Of a stretch of 64,000 bases of DNA, positions 1 through 7,810 are shown in pieces. A program made the position numbers and the translations under genes. This stretch comes from Streptomyces bungoensis (GTDB lineage Bacteria; Actinomycetota; Actinomycetes; Streptomycetales; Streptomycetaceae), in contig NZ_KQ948851.1 in the NCBI RefSeq assembly GCF_001514215.1, forward strand, positions 367,434 through 431,433. Direction: 5' to 3'. The notes under the pieces are model-generated. The model was not told the DNA's origin, did no database searches, and was given only the letters and a program-made list of their open reading frames with translations. Position 1 is the stretch's first letter. Each line of letters begins with the position of its first letter.

Positions 1-8
1 ACAGCCCG

Positions 9-926
9 ATGGACGCGCAGTGCCGCTCCTACGCCCGTCTGCTGGACGCGGTGACCCGCTCGCCCGCCGCCGACACGCCGGGCGACCTCTCCCGCCACCT
101 CGCCACCTGCGTGCAGTGCGCCGAGGCCGCCGCCTGTCTGCGGCTGCACGGCGGCGGCCTGCCCGCCGCGCTGGCCGGCGGGGTCGTCGGCTGGGGCGGC
201 CTCGCCTACCTGGAACGCCGGCGCCGGGCCGCCGAGGTCCGGCTCGGCGTGGGCGGACCGGCCCCCGCCGACGCCGGCGCCCCCGAGGAGGACGCGGGCC
301 GCAGCCGTGCCCTGCGCGGTGCCCTGATCGCGACCGCCGTCCTGCTGTCGGCGCTGGCGCTCGGCGTGTCGATGATGCCGTTCGGCGGCTCCGGTGGCGA
401 CGAGGCGGTCGCCCGCGACGGCGGCCAGCCGGTCGCCGCCCCCGCCGGCACCCGCCCCGGCGGCCCGGCGCCGTCCCCGTCCCGCTCGCCCTCCGCCACG
501 CCCTCCGCGAGCCCCTCCGCGCACCGGCCGGAGCGCAGGACGACCGAGCCCGAACCGCAGGGCACCTCCTCCGCCACCACCGCCGGATCCGCCGGCACGT
601 CCGGCCCCGGCACGACCTGCCGCGTCGCCTACGACCTGCTCAACCAGTGGTCCGACGGCTTCCAGGCCACCGTCACCGTCACCACCGACGATCCCCTGAC
701 CGACTGGCGGGTCGGCTGGAGCTTCCGCGACGGCCAGCAGGTCGGCCAGATGTGGGACGCGACCGTCCACCAGAGCGGTTCCCACGTCACCGCGACCGCC
801 GCCGAGTACAACCGCACCGTCGCCGCGCACGCCACGCTGTCCTTCGGCTTCCTCTCCTCCTGGCAGGACCGCAACCGGACGCCGCGCGACTTCACCCTCA
901 ACGGCCGTCCCTGCGCGGTGCGCTGA
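9..926 (+). CDS. Membrane protein with zinc anti-sigma-like motif and C-terminal CBM2-like domain (possibly 5' partial)
   Basis: The protein has three visible parts. An N-terminal segment carries an HxxxCxxC motif (His30, Cys34, Cys37) typical of zinc-binding anti-sigma domains. One membrane helix lies near residues 100-124. After a Pro/Ser/Thr-rich linker, residues about 205-305 resemble a family 2 carbohydrate-binding module, with Cys near both ends, an NQW...GFQ motif and several conserved Trp. The topology would place the anti-sigma-like part inside and the CBM2-like part outside. The frame stays open from the ATG at 9 to the window edge, and the upstream bases give no strong ribosome site. 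The annotated piece may therefore be the C-terminal part of a longer protein, for example a sigma factor fused to this tail. The substrate of the CBM2-like domain is unknown. Confidence 0.6.
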   Translation: MDAQCRSYARLLDAVTRSPAADTPGDLSRHLATCVQCAEAAACLRLHGGGLPAALAGGVVGWGGLAYLERRRRAAEVRLGVGGPAPADAGAPEEDAGRSRALRGALIATAVLLSALALGVSMMPFGGSGGDEAVARDGGQPVAAPAGTRPGGPAPSPSRSPSATPSASPSAHRPERRTTEPEPQGTSSATTAGSAGTSGPGTTCRVAYDLLNQWSDGFQATVTVTTDDPLTDWRVGWSFRDGQQVGQMWDATVHQSGSHVTATAAEYNRTVAAHATLSFGFLSSWQDRNRTPRDFTLNGRPCAVR

Positions 927-1334
927 CGCACGCACCGTCCCGGCCACCACGCCAGGCCCGCCGGGACGCGGACGCACTACCGTCCCCTACTGCGCCGTCG
1001 CGTGTCCAGGTATTACCGGCCCATCGGCCGAAAACCCGAGTTTTCGCCAAATCACCTGCCTGCCCCGGTCCCCGCATATATGCGGCGCATCGCCCGGTGC
1101 CGGGTCTGACCTCATCGTCGTCCGCGCGGCCGGCCGCCGCGCCGCTCCGCCGACGTACGGCCCGGCCGAGCAGGCGCGCCCCGGGCTCCGCGTCCTCGGG
1201 CGATCTACCTGGCACTTCGTCAACTACCGTCCGGTACCACGGATGTGGCGCAATTCACTCGTCTCGAAGAAACGCTCTGTCACCATCTCGCCATCGAAAA
1301 ATCAGCCATCGGGACTGCGGCGGGGGGCGGGGCC
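927..1334. other. Intergenic region with two palindromes upstream of the Crp-family gene
   Basis: No convincing gene is seen. The region is less GC-rich than its surroundings. It contains an inverted repeat CGAAAAC-ccga-GTTTTCG at 1029-1046 and a perfect 12-base palindrome CGCATATATGCG at 1073-1084. These are candidate operator or promoter elements for the Crp-type regulator. An ATG-like start at 1245 is possible but not preferred. Confidence 0.5.
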
Positions 1335-2057
1335 ATGGGGCTGCTCGGCGACGACCTGACGTTCGCGCAGGCTCTCACCGCGCAGGAGCGCGAGAGCGTG
1401 ATGGCACTCGGCAGCCGCAGGCGCTACCCGGCCGACGCCCATCTCCTGACCGAGGGTGACCGGTCCAGTCATGTCGTGATCGTCCTCCGGGGGTGGGTGA
1501 CGGTCTCGGTGGCCACCGACCGCGGCGCCACCCGGCTGATACTCGGCCTGCGCGGGCCCGGTGAACTGCTCGGCGAGATGGCCGCGCTGGACCGGCACCC
1601 GCGCAGCGCGACCGTACGGGCGCTCGGACCCACCGAGGCCCAGGTCATACCCGGGGACTCCTTCCGCCGCTTCCTCGCCCTGCACCCCCGGGTCAGCGGA
1701 CTGGTGATACGCCAGCTCACCTCCCGGCTGCGCAGCGCCGACCAGGAGCGGTCCGCGCTCGCCTCCCTCACCGTGCTGCAGCGCCTGGCCGCCCGGCTCA
1801 CCGAACTCTCCGGCGCCGAGACCGCCGGCCCCTACACCCCCACCGGCGCGGGCGCCCCGACCGGGCTGCGGCCCGCCGGGCCCGTCGTCCAGCTGGCCCA
1901 GGACGAACTGGCCGCCACCATCGGAGCCACCCGCGAAGCCGTGGCCAAGGCGCTGCGCCTGCTGCGCACCCAGAACATCGTCCGCACCGGCAACCGGCTG
2001 GTCGAGATCCTCGATCCGGAGCTGCTCGCCCTGCTCGCGGACGGCCATCACGAGTAA
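1335..2057 (+). CDS. Crp/Fnr family transcriptional regulator
   Basis: A 240-residue regulator with an N-terminal cyclic-nucleotide-binding fold and a C-terminal winged helix (about residues 150-235; helix segment around DELAATIGATREAVAKALRLL). The phosphate-binding cassette keeps its key features: GELLGEMAALD followed by PRSATVRA, including the Gly-Glu pair and the Arg-Ser-Ala that contact cyclic nucleotide phosphate in Crp. This suggests real ligand binding. I chose the ATG at 1335 because it follows a G-rich ribosome site and fits the family length; an in-frame start at 1245 would add 30 atypical residues. The gene sits 110 bases upstream of a class III cyclase homologue, so it may sense that enzyme's product. 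That link is inference. Confidence 0.9.
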   Translation: MGLLGDDLTFAQALTAQERESVMALGSRRRYPADAHLLTEGDRSSHVVIVLRGWVTVSVATDRGATRLILGLRGPGELLGEMAALDRHPRSATVRALGPTEAQVIPGDSFRRFLALHPRVSGLVIRQLTSRLRSADQERSALASLTVLQRLAARLTELSGAETAGPYTPTGAGAPTGLRPAGPVVQLAQDELAATIGATREAVAKALRLLRTQNIVRTGNRLVEILDPELLALLADGHHE

Positions 2058-2167
2058 GAGACCCCGGCGCCGTGTGTAAACGGCTACAGACGGCCTGCGT
2101 CCCGGGCCCGACGCTGAGGGGACGGACCACCACTTCGACCGGCGAACAGCACCGCAAGGGGGCACGG

Positions 2168-3010
2168 GTGAACCACGACGCGACCGAACTCACCGAAGAG
2201 CACTACGAGTTGGTGATCAGCGTCGACGCCAGACGCTCCGGGCAGTACGACGACGTCGACAAGACGCGGATGCGCGAGCGGATCTACCGTGTGGTCGAGA
2301 CCGCGTTCGCGCACGCCTCGGTGGCCGGTGACGCCCTCCACCTGGAGGACCGCGGCGACGGCGTGCTGGCCTCGGTGGCGGGCCGGATCGCGGCGAGCCG
2401 GCTGCTCGGCCTGTGGCTGGTCGAGGTGCACGAGCAGCTCCGGCACGAGAACCGCGACCTGCGGGTGCCCCTCGGCCTGCGCATCGGCATGCACGTCGGC
2501 CCGGTCCGGCACGACCCCCGGGGCATCAGCGGACGCGCGGTCGACCTGGCCTGCCGGCTGGCCGACTCCGCCGTCGCCCGGCAGCTCCTCGACGCCGAGG
2601 GCGCCGACCTGGTCGTGGCGACCTCCCAGTCCCTCTACGAGGACGTGGTCAGCAGCGGCGGCAAGTTCATCGAGCCCGCCTACTACTCCCGGGCCGGGCT
2701 GCGGCTCAAGGAGGGCGAGGTCACCGCCTGGTTCCACCTGCCCGGCCGGCCCGCCCCCGAGATCCCCGGCCCGCAGGCGCCGGCCACGGAGCAGCCCGGC
2801 GAACCCGCCGGCACCGACGGCGCCGACGACTTCGAGGGTCTCCAGGAAGCCCCCCTGGCCAGGACCCCCGCCCACCGCCCCGACCGCCGCTCCGGCAGCA
2901 CGCAGATCACCGTCCACGGCGACATGTCCCAGCACCACGACAACGTCTACCAGCAGCCCGTCCACATCGGCCGCATCACCGGCCGCGACGGCGGGCAGCG
3001 GAAGGGCTGA
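2168..3010 (+). CDS. Class III nucleotide cyclase homologue (PycC-like candidate)
   Basis: A 280-residue protein whose first ~190 residues match the class III nucleotidyl cyclase fold. Both metal-binding aspartates are visible (Asp20 in ISVDARRS and Asp64 in RGDGVLAS), as is the catalytic Arg130 in the GRAVDLACRL motif. The position usually held by Asn in VNxAxR is Asp126, an unusual substitution. A Pro/Ala-rich linker leads to a short C-terminal tail (about residues 252-280) with the spaced pattern GDMSQHHDNVYQQPVHIG, reminiscent of short homotypic adaptor motifs. The GTG at 2168 follows an AAGGGGG-type ribosome site. The neighbours (Crp-type sensor upstream, PycTM-like membrane protein downstream) suggest a Pycsar-like role making a cyclic mononucleotide. 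Which nucleotide is used cannot be read from sequence. Confidence 0.75.
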   Translation: MNHDATELTEEHYELVISVDARRSGQYDDVDKTRMRERIYRVVETAFAHASVAGDALHLEDRGDGVLASVAGRIAASRLLGLWLVEVHEQLRHENRDLRVPLGLRIGMHVGPVRHDPRGISGRAVDLACRLADSAVARQLLDAEGADLVVATSQSLYEDVVSSGGKFIEPAYYSRAGLRLKEGEVTAWFHLPGRPAPEIPGPQAPATEQPGEPAGTDGADDFEGLQEAPLARTPAHRPDRRSGSTQITVHGDMSQHHDNVYQQPVHIGRITGRDGGQRKG

Positions 3011-3015
3011 GACGG

Positions 3016-5631
3016 GTGAGCGACGACGAGCAGGCGGGCGGCCCGGCCCAGGACGCCCCCGACAAGCCGGACACGGCCCGCTCGCCCGACGCGGGCGGGA
3101 AGCGGGCCGACGACCGGAAGAACGCCGGGGACAAGAAGGCCGGCCAGAAGGACGCCGACGCCAGGAAGGCCGACCGGCGCAGGGACCGGGACGACCGGTC
3201 CCGGGACGACGACGGCGCGTCCGACGACGGCGACGACGACACCGCCGAGGACGAGGCCGCCGAGCGGGAGAAGGAACGGGAGCGCGCCGCCGGGCGGTTC
3301 AGGGAGCACACCCGCGACCCCCTGGCCGAGGAGGACGGCGAGGACGGCCCCACCGACTTCGCCGCGGCCGCCCGGGCCCGCCGCGCCACCCGGCTGCTCT
3401 TCGACCTCGGCCGGGACTGGACCAGCTTCGACCGCTCCTACTTCCGCAGCGCCCACATCGGCGACATCAACCTCCGCCTGGACACCCGCCACACGGGCGC
3501 CGGCATACGCGGGGGGCCGGTCCCCGACGACGAACTGCGCCGGCTGCGCCGCGTCCACGTCGAGCCCGAGGGCTACCGGCAGTTGTGCCGGACGCTGCGC
3601 GCCCGCCGGCTGCTGGTCCTCGGCGCAGCTCCGGGCACCGGCCGGACCAGCACGGCGCTCTCCCTCCTCGACGAGGTCACGATCACGGCCGTACGCACCG
3701 CGGACACCGGTCCCGCCACCGGCTCCCGGGTGCGCCGGGTCGACGGGGACGACGGGGTACGGCGGCTCGCGGCCTCCCTCGACGAGCCGCGCGGCGGCGA
3801 GGAGGAGGCGGCACCCCGCGCCACCGGGTACCTGCTGGAGCTGTCCCTCACGCGGCCGGGCGCGCTGCCCCCCGACGAGATGGACCTCGACGAACTCGCC
3901 GCCGCACTGGAGCGCCGCGACGCCTACGCGGTCGTCGTCGTCACGGTCGGCTCGGCCGCCAACCCGCTGCTCACCGGGCGGTACGGCATGATCTGCCCGC
4001 CCGCCCCCACCGCGGAACTGCTGCGCACCCGGCTGCGCGAGCGGCTGGAGGGCCGGACCGCCGCGGCACCGGACGGCGGCGCCGGCCCGGCCGACCTGCC
4101 GGCCCGCGCCGAGGAGCTGTGGGCCCGCGAGGAGGTCAGGGACGCGGTCGGCCTGAACGACCTGCGGCCCGCCGAGGCCGAGCTGCTCGCCTCGCTGCTG
4201 GCCGGGCACGTCCTGGGCGACTTCGACCACGAGGCGCTGCTGACCGGCTGCCGCAGCCTCGCCGCGAGCCAGGCCCAGGAGTGGTTCGCCGGCGTGGACC
4301 GGGCGCTGACGGCACCGGCCGCCGAGCCGGACGGCACCACGCACCGCGTGGGCACGGCGACCCTGTTCCACCCGGTGGCGTTCCGCATCGCCCTCGCCGT
4401 GCTGGGCGGCGCCTCGCACAGCGCGGTGGCCGCCGCCGCCCACCTGCTGACCTGGGAACTGTCCGTGCAGTGCGACCCGGACAACACCCCGGCCCGCCCG
4501 CTGTTCTGCGACGACCCGGAGACCGACCTGGCGCTCTCGCGCGCCGAACTGAAGGACGGCGAGGTCGAGGTGGCCGGGGGCGAGGTACCGGCCCGCCTCA
4601 TCTGGTACAGGGGTTCCGCCCTGCCGTCCGCGGTGCTGAGCGAACTGTGGGACCGGCACTTCCCGGTGCGCACGCCGGTGGTGCGCTGGCTGCGGCAGCT
4701 CGCCGACGACCCGCGCTCCCAGGTGTGGATGCGCGCCGCCGTCGCCGCCGGCGAACTGTGCGTCCGGGACTTCGACCACGGCTGGACCGAACTCGTCCGC
4801 CCCCTCGCCGAGGCGGGCACGCCCCGCCGCCGGATCTTCGCGGCCACCACCCTGGACCAGGCTGCCGGCCACGCCTCGCACCGGGGGACCGTGCACCGGC
4901 TGGTCGGCGACTGGAGCCGGGGCGGCAGCGCGGCCCAGCGCTGGACCGCGGCGATGGCCCTCGGCTACGGCAACGCCGCGGCCACGACCGGCGACACCCT
5001 CGACGCCCTGGCCCGGATCGGCGTCCGGGACGACGGGGACCAGCTCGCCGTCGCCTCCTTCAACGTCGTACGGCTGCTCGCCCTGCCCGACGCCGCGCAG
5101 GTGCTGGCGCGGATGTCCGAGTGGACCCACCACAAGCGCGAGCCCTACCAGGACCTGGGCCTGGTGACCACCGTCCGGCTGGCGGTGACCACGGTGGACG
5201 AGGTGCTCGTCGACGACCCGGACGCCCCGCTGGCCGGCCGGGGCGACTGGCCGCTGCCGCTCGCCCTCGCCGCCACCCGGCCCGAACTCGTCGCCCCCAT
5301 GGCCGACCTGATGTGGACCGCGCTGAACACGGCACGGGCCAGGGACGTGGCGATGGACGCGCTGGAGCGGCTGCTGCGGTCGGCCGTGCGCAAGGACGGC
5401 ACCGAGTGGACCCGGCCGGGGCTCGCGGCACTGCTGCCCGCGCTGGCCCCCGAGGAGTTCGACCGGCGGGGGCTGGACCTGCTGCTGCGCCGCATGATGC
5501 ACGACCACGAGAACCCCCTTCCCGACGCGCAGGCCCGCGACCTGTGGTGGCTCGCCGTCACGCCGCCGCCGAGGACCCGCGGGCGCGGGCCGCGCCGGGA
5601 GAGGACCCGCGAGGAGGAGAGGCATGGCTGA
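3016..5631 (+). CDS. Large P-loop (STAND-like) protein with charged N-terminus
   Basis: An 871-residue protein starting 5 bases after the cyclase-like gene. Residues 1-110 are strongly charged (Asp/Lys/Arg-rich) and probably disordered or coiled. A Walker A-like motif, GAAPGTGRTS, lies near residues 203-212, with Arg in place of the usual Lys. A hydrophobic strand (YAVVVVTVGS) follows, where a Walker B or sensor strand is expected. The last ~450 residues are helical and could be HEAT- or TPR-like repeats. This resembles STAND-type signalling ATPases in general plan only; no family was recognised. Its 3' end overlaps the next gene by 8 bases, so the two are probably co-translated. Confidence 0.65.
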   Translation: MSDDEQAGGPAQDAPDKPDTARSPDAGGKRADDRKNAGDKKAGQKDADARKADRRRDRDDRSRDDDGASDDGDDDTAEDEAAEREKERERAAGRFREHTRDPLAEEDGEDGPTDFAAAARARRATRLLFDLGRDWTSFDRSYFRSAHIGDINLRLDTRHTGAGIRGGPVPDDELRRLRRVHVEPEGYRQLCRTLRARRLLVLGAAPGTGRTSTALSLLDEVTITAVRTADTGPATGSRVRRVDGDDGVRRLAASLDEPRGGEEEAAPRATGYLLELSLTRPGALPPDEMDLDELAAALERRDAYAVVVVTVGSAANPLLTGRYGMICPPAPTAELLRTRLRERLEGRTAAAPDGGAGPADLPARAEELWAREEVRDAVGLNDLRPAEAELLASLLAGHVLGDFDHEALLTGCRSLAASQAQEWFAGVDRALTAPAAEPDGTTHRVGTATLFHPVAFRIALAVLGGASHSAVAAAAHLLTWELSVQCDPDNTPARPLFCDDPETDLALSRAELKDGEVEVAGGEVPARLIWYRGSALPSAVLSELWDRHFPVRTPVVRWLRQLADDPRSQVWMRAAVAAGELCVRDFDHGWTELVRPLAEAGTPRRRIFAATTLDQAAGHASHRGTVHRLVGDWSRGGSAAQRWTAAMALGYGNAAATTGDTLDALARIGVRDDGDQLAVASFNVVRLLALPDAAQVLARMSEWTHHKREPYQDLGLVTTVRLAVTTVDEVLVDDPDAPLAGRGDWPLPLALAATRPELVAPMADLMWTALNTARARDVAMDALERLLRSAVRKDGTEWTRPGLAALLPALAPEEFDRRGLDLLLRRMMHDHENPLPDAQARDLWWLAVTPPPRTRGRGPRRERTREEERHG

Positions 5632-7201
5632 GGACGACGACGGGACGGCGCGCGGGAGTGCGGGGCCGGCCGGGCCGTTCCTGCGGGAGTACGCACCGAA
5701 CGGCATGCCGCCGCAGGTGAGCGCCCAGCGGGCCTCGGTGCTGTTCTACCGCAACGGCGGCCACAGCGTGATCACCGTCTCCGGCGCACGGCACGTCGAC
5801 AAGCGGGCGCTGGCCCGGCCGTACACCGTCTGCGAGATCGCGCAGGGCACCTTCGTGTCGCCCCTGCGGCTGGACCTGCCGGCCGCCGGGGGCACCAGCT
5901 TCTTCAAGGCCGAGGTGGACATCGAGTGGGAGGTGACCGACCCGCACCTGGCCGCCGTCCAGGTCGTCACCGACGTCGCCGCCCGGCTCACCTCCCCGGT
6001 GCTGGAGCGGCTGCGCGAGGTCACCCTGACCTACCGGGTGACCGACGCCGAGCAGGCCAACCGGGTCATCACCCGGGAGTGCGCCGGCGGCCGGTGGAGC
6101 GACCTGGGAGCCGACCTCGGCCTGCGGGTGCGGCTGTACGTCCGCCTGGGGGTGGACGACGAGGCCATCGAGTACGCGAGGAAGACGCGCGGCGCGCACG
6201 CCGACGCCCAGGTCACCCGGGTGCGCCAGGACCACTTCCAGCGCATGCTGCTGGGCGGGGAACTGGAGCAGCTCAGCTTCATGCTGGCCGCCGACCCCGA
6301 GGGCGCCAAGGACTTCCTGGAGAAGATCCGCCAGGAGGGCCGGGAGGACGAGAAGGAGCGCGTCGACCGGCTCTACGGCATGGCGGTCCGGGGCGAACTG
6401 CACTCCGTGGACGTGGAGACCCAGGTCCTCAACCTGCTCAACCAGGACCGGCGCCGCCCGATCCAGGGCCCCATCGGCGCGGTGCCGGCCCGCCGGGAGC
6501 CCCGCGAGCTGGAGCCGGCCGCCGACGGGCCGTACACCCCGGACTGGGTGTCGGACGCACCGCCCCGCCGGGACGAGGCCCGCCGCCGGGACCGCCGGTA
6601 CGACGACGACCTCGACCGGGAGGACCCGCGGGGCCGCACCCACCGGCCGGACGCCTACGCGGACGACCTCGGCGACGACTTCGCGGACGACGGCCCCGAC
6701 CGGGAGCCGCCGGGCTACCGCACCTCCCGGCCGGCCCGGGTCGTGGACCCCGACGGGGAGCCGGCCCGCGGCCGCACCCCCTGGTCCGGCCGCGACCCCG
6801 CGGACGACACCGGCCACGCGCCGCCGCGCCGCCGCGGGTACGACCCGGCGGACGGCCCCGGCGAGCCGGCGCGCGGCCGGACGCACCGGCCCGGGAGCCG
6901 GCTGCCGGACGACGACGGACCGCAGCCCGTGGACGACCTCGGCTGGGGCGCCTCGCGCCGCCGCACCTACCGCCCCGAGGCCTACCCGCCCGAGCCGTAT
7001 CCGGCCGGGGACGACCCGCACCGGGAGGGCACCCGCGGCCGCGGGTACCCCCCGGCGGACGACCCCGACGCCGAGCCGCCGCGCGGCCGCGCCCACCGCC
7101 CCGAGCCCTACCCGCCCGAGGACGACCCCGGCCGGGCGCCGCGGCGCGGCCGGCGGCGGCCGCGGGACGACGGCTGGTCCTGGGCGGAAGAGGACCGATG
7201 A
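5624..7201 (+). CDS. SPFH/band-7-like protein with long disordered tail
   Basis: A 525-residue protein. Residues about 20-260 contain a pattern compatible with an SPFH (prohibitin/flotillin-like) domain: a beta-rich segment ending in FFKAEVDIEWEVTDP, then helices with AARLTSPVLERLREV. The rest (about 290-525) is a low-complexity, Arg/Pro/Asp/Gly-rich tail with repeated RGRTHRPEAYPPE-like units. No membrane helix was seen, so membrane association would be peripheral or through a partner. The ATG at 5624 follows GGAGGAGAGG and overlaps the preceding gene by 8 bases. The stop overlaps the start of the PycTM-like gene as ATGA, arguing for stoichiometric expression. The fold assignment is tentative. 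Confidence 0.55.
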   Translation: MAEDDDGTARGSAGPAGPFLREYAPNGMPPQVSAQRASVLFYRNGGHSVITVSGARHVDKRALARPYTVCEIAQGTFVSPLRLDLPAAGGTSFFKAEVDIEWEVTDPHLAAVQVVTDVAARLTSPVLERLREVTLTYRVTDAEQANRVITRECAGGRWSDLGADLGLRVRLYVRLGVDDEAIEYARKTRGAHADAQVTRVRQDHFQRMLLGGELEQLSFMLAADPEGAKDFLEKIRQEGREDEKERVDRLYGMAVRGELHSVDVETQVLNLLNQDRRRPIQGPIGAVPARREPRELEPAADGPYTPDWVSDAPPRRDEARRRDRRYDDDLDREDPRGRTHRPDAYADDLGDDFADDGPDREPPGYRTSRPARVVDPDGEPARGRTPWSGRDPADDTGHAPPRRRGYDPADGPGEPARGRTHRPGSRLPDDDGPQPVDDLGWGASRRRTYRPEAYPPEPYPAGDDPHREGTRGRGYPPADDPDAEPPRGRAHRPEPYPPEDDPGRAPRRGRRRPRDDGWSWAEEDR

Positions 7202-7749
7202 GTGCCGAGGGCGGCTCCCGGACCTCCCCCGACCCGGCCGGGCCTGTGCCGCACGGGGGTCGGCACTGCCCGGCCGGGTCGGGGGAGCGCATCGCCGAGC
7301 GGCTGCTGGCCACGGTCCGCGAGGACCTCGGCCGGGCCGACTCCAAGGCCGCCGTGCTGCTGTCGGGGACGCTCGCGCTGCCCGCGTTCCTGATCGGCTG
7401 GCACGGCGCACCCGGCGGGTACCGGCCCGCCGACCTGCCGCTGATCCTCGCGGGGGTCCTGTGGGCCGGCGCGGTGGTCGCGCTGGTCGGTGCCCTGATG
7501 CCGCGCACCGGCACCGTCCGCGGCGGGGACGGGGTGACGTACTTCGGCGACCTGGTGGCCTCCCGCGACCTCGCGGGCCTGGCCGCCCGGGTCGCCGAGG
7601 CCGGGCGGGACCCCGCGGAGTGGCTGCTCGTCCAGGCCGTGGACCTCAGCTCGATCCTGGCCGCCAAGTACCGGGCCATCCGCTGGGGCATGGGATCGCT
7701 CGCCCTGGCGGCCGCACTGGCACTGGTCTGGGGCCTGACCCCGCGCTGA
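7198..7749 (+). CDS. Pycsar effector-type membrane protein (PycTM-like)
   Basis: A 183-residue protein with the PycTM pattern: an amphipathic N-terminal helix ending in the signature RADSKAAVLL (Asp48, Lys50), then membrane helices at about 51-68 and 74-99. A cytosolic loop follows with YFGDL and a helix containing QAVDLSSILAAKY, and a last membrane helix lies at about 162-181. In Pycsar anti-phage systems, PycTM proteins are activated by cCMP or cUMP and disrupt the inner membrane. The gene begins in an ATGA overlap with the SPFH-like gene and lies in the same strand cluster as a class III cyclase homologue, which supports an effector role. Membership in the family is fairly clear; toxicity and the ligand are inferred. 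Confidence 0.8.
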   Translation: MSAEGGSRTSPDPAGPVPHGGRHCPAGSGERIAERLLATVREDLGRADSKAAVLLSGTLALPAFLIGWHGAPGGYRPADLPLILAGVLWAGAVVALVGALMPRTGTVRGGDGVTYFGDLVASRDLAGLAARVAEAGRDPAEWLLVQAVDLSSILAAKYRAIRWGMGSLALAAALALVWGLTPR

Positions 7750-7810
7750 CGCGCGGCCGGCCCGCACCGAGCACTTCCAGCAGAGACGAACGACGAAACA
7801 GGGGACGGCC

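Noticed and set aside
1245..1334. Upstream start for the Crp-type gene
   Set aside because: Adds 30 residues unlike the family; the ATG at 1335 has a G-rich ribosome site.
2289..5720. A very long open frame (over 1,100 codons) in another phase across the STAND-like gene
   Set aside because: Composition is almost only Arg/Pro/Ala/Gly, as expected for a shadow of a high-GC gene; no motif or ribosome site.
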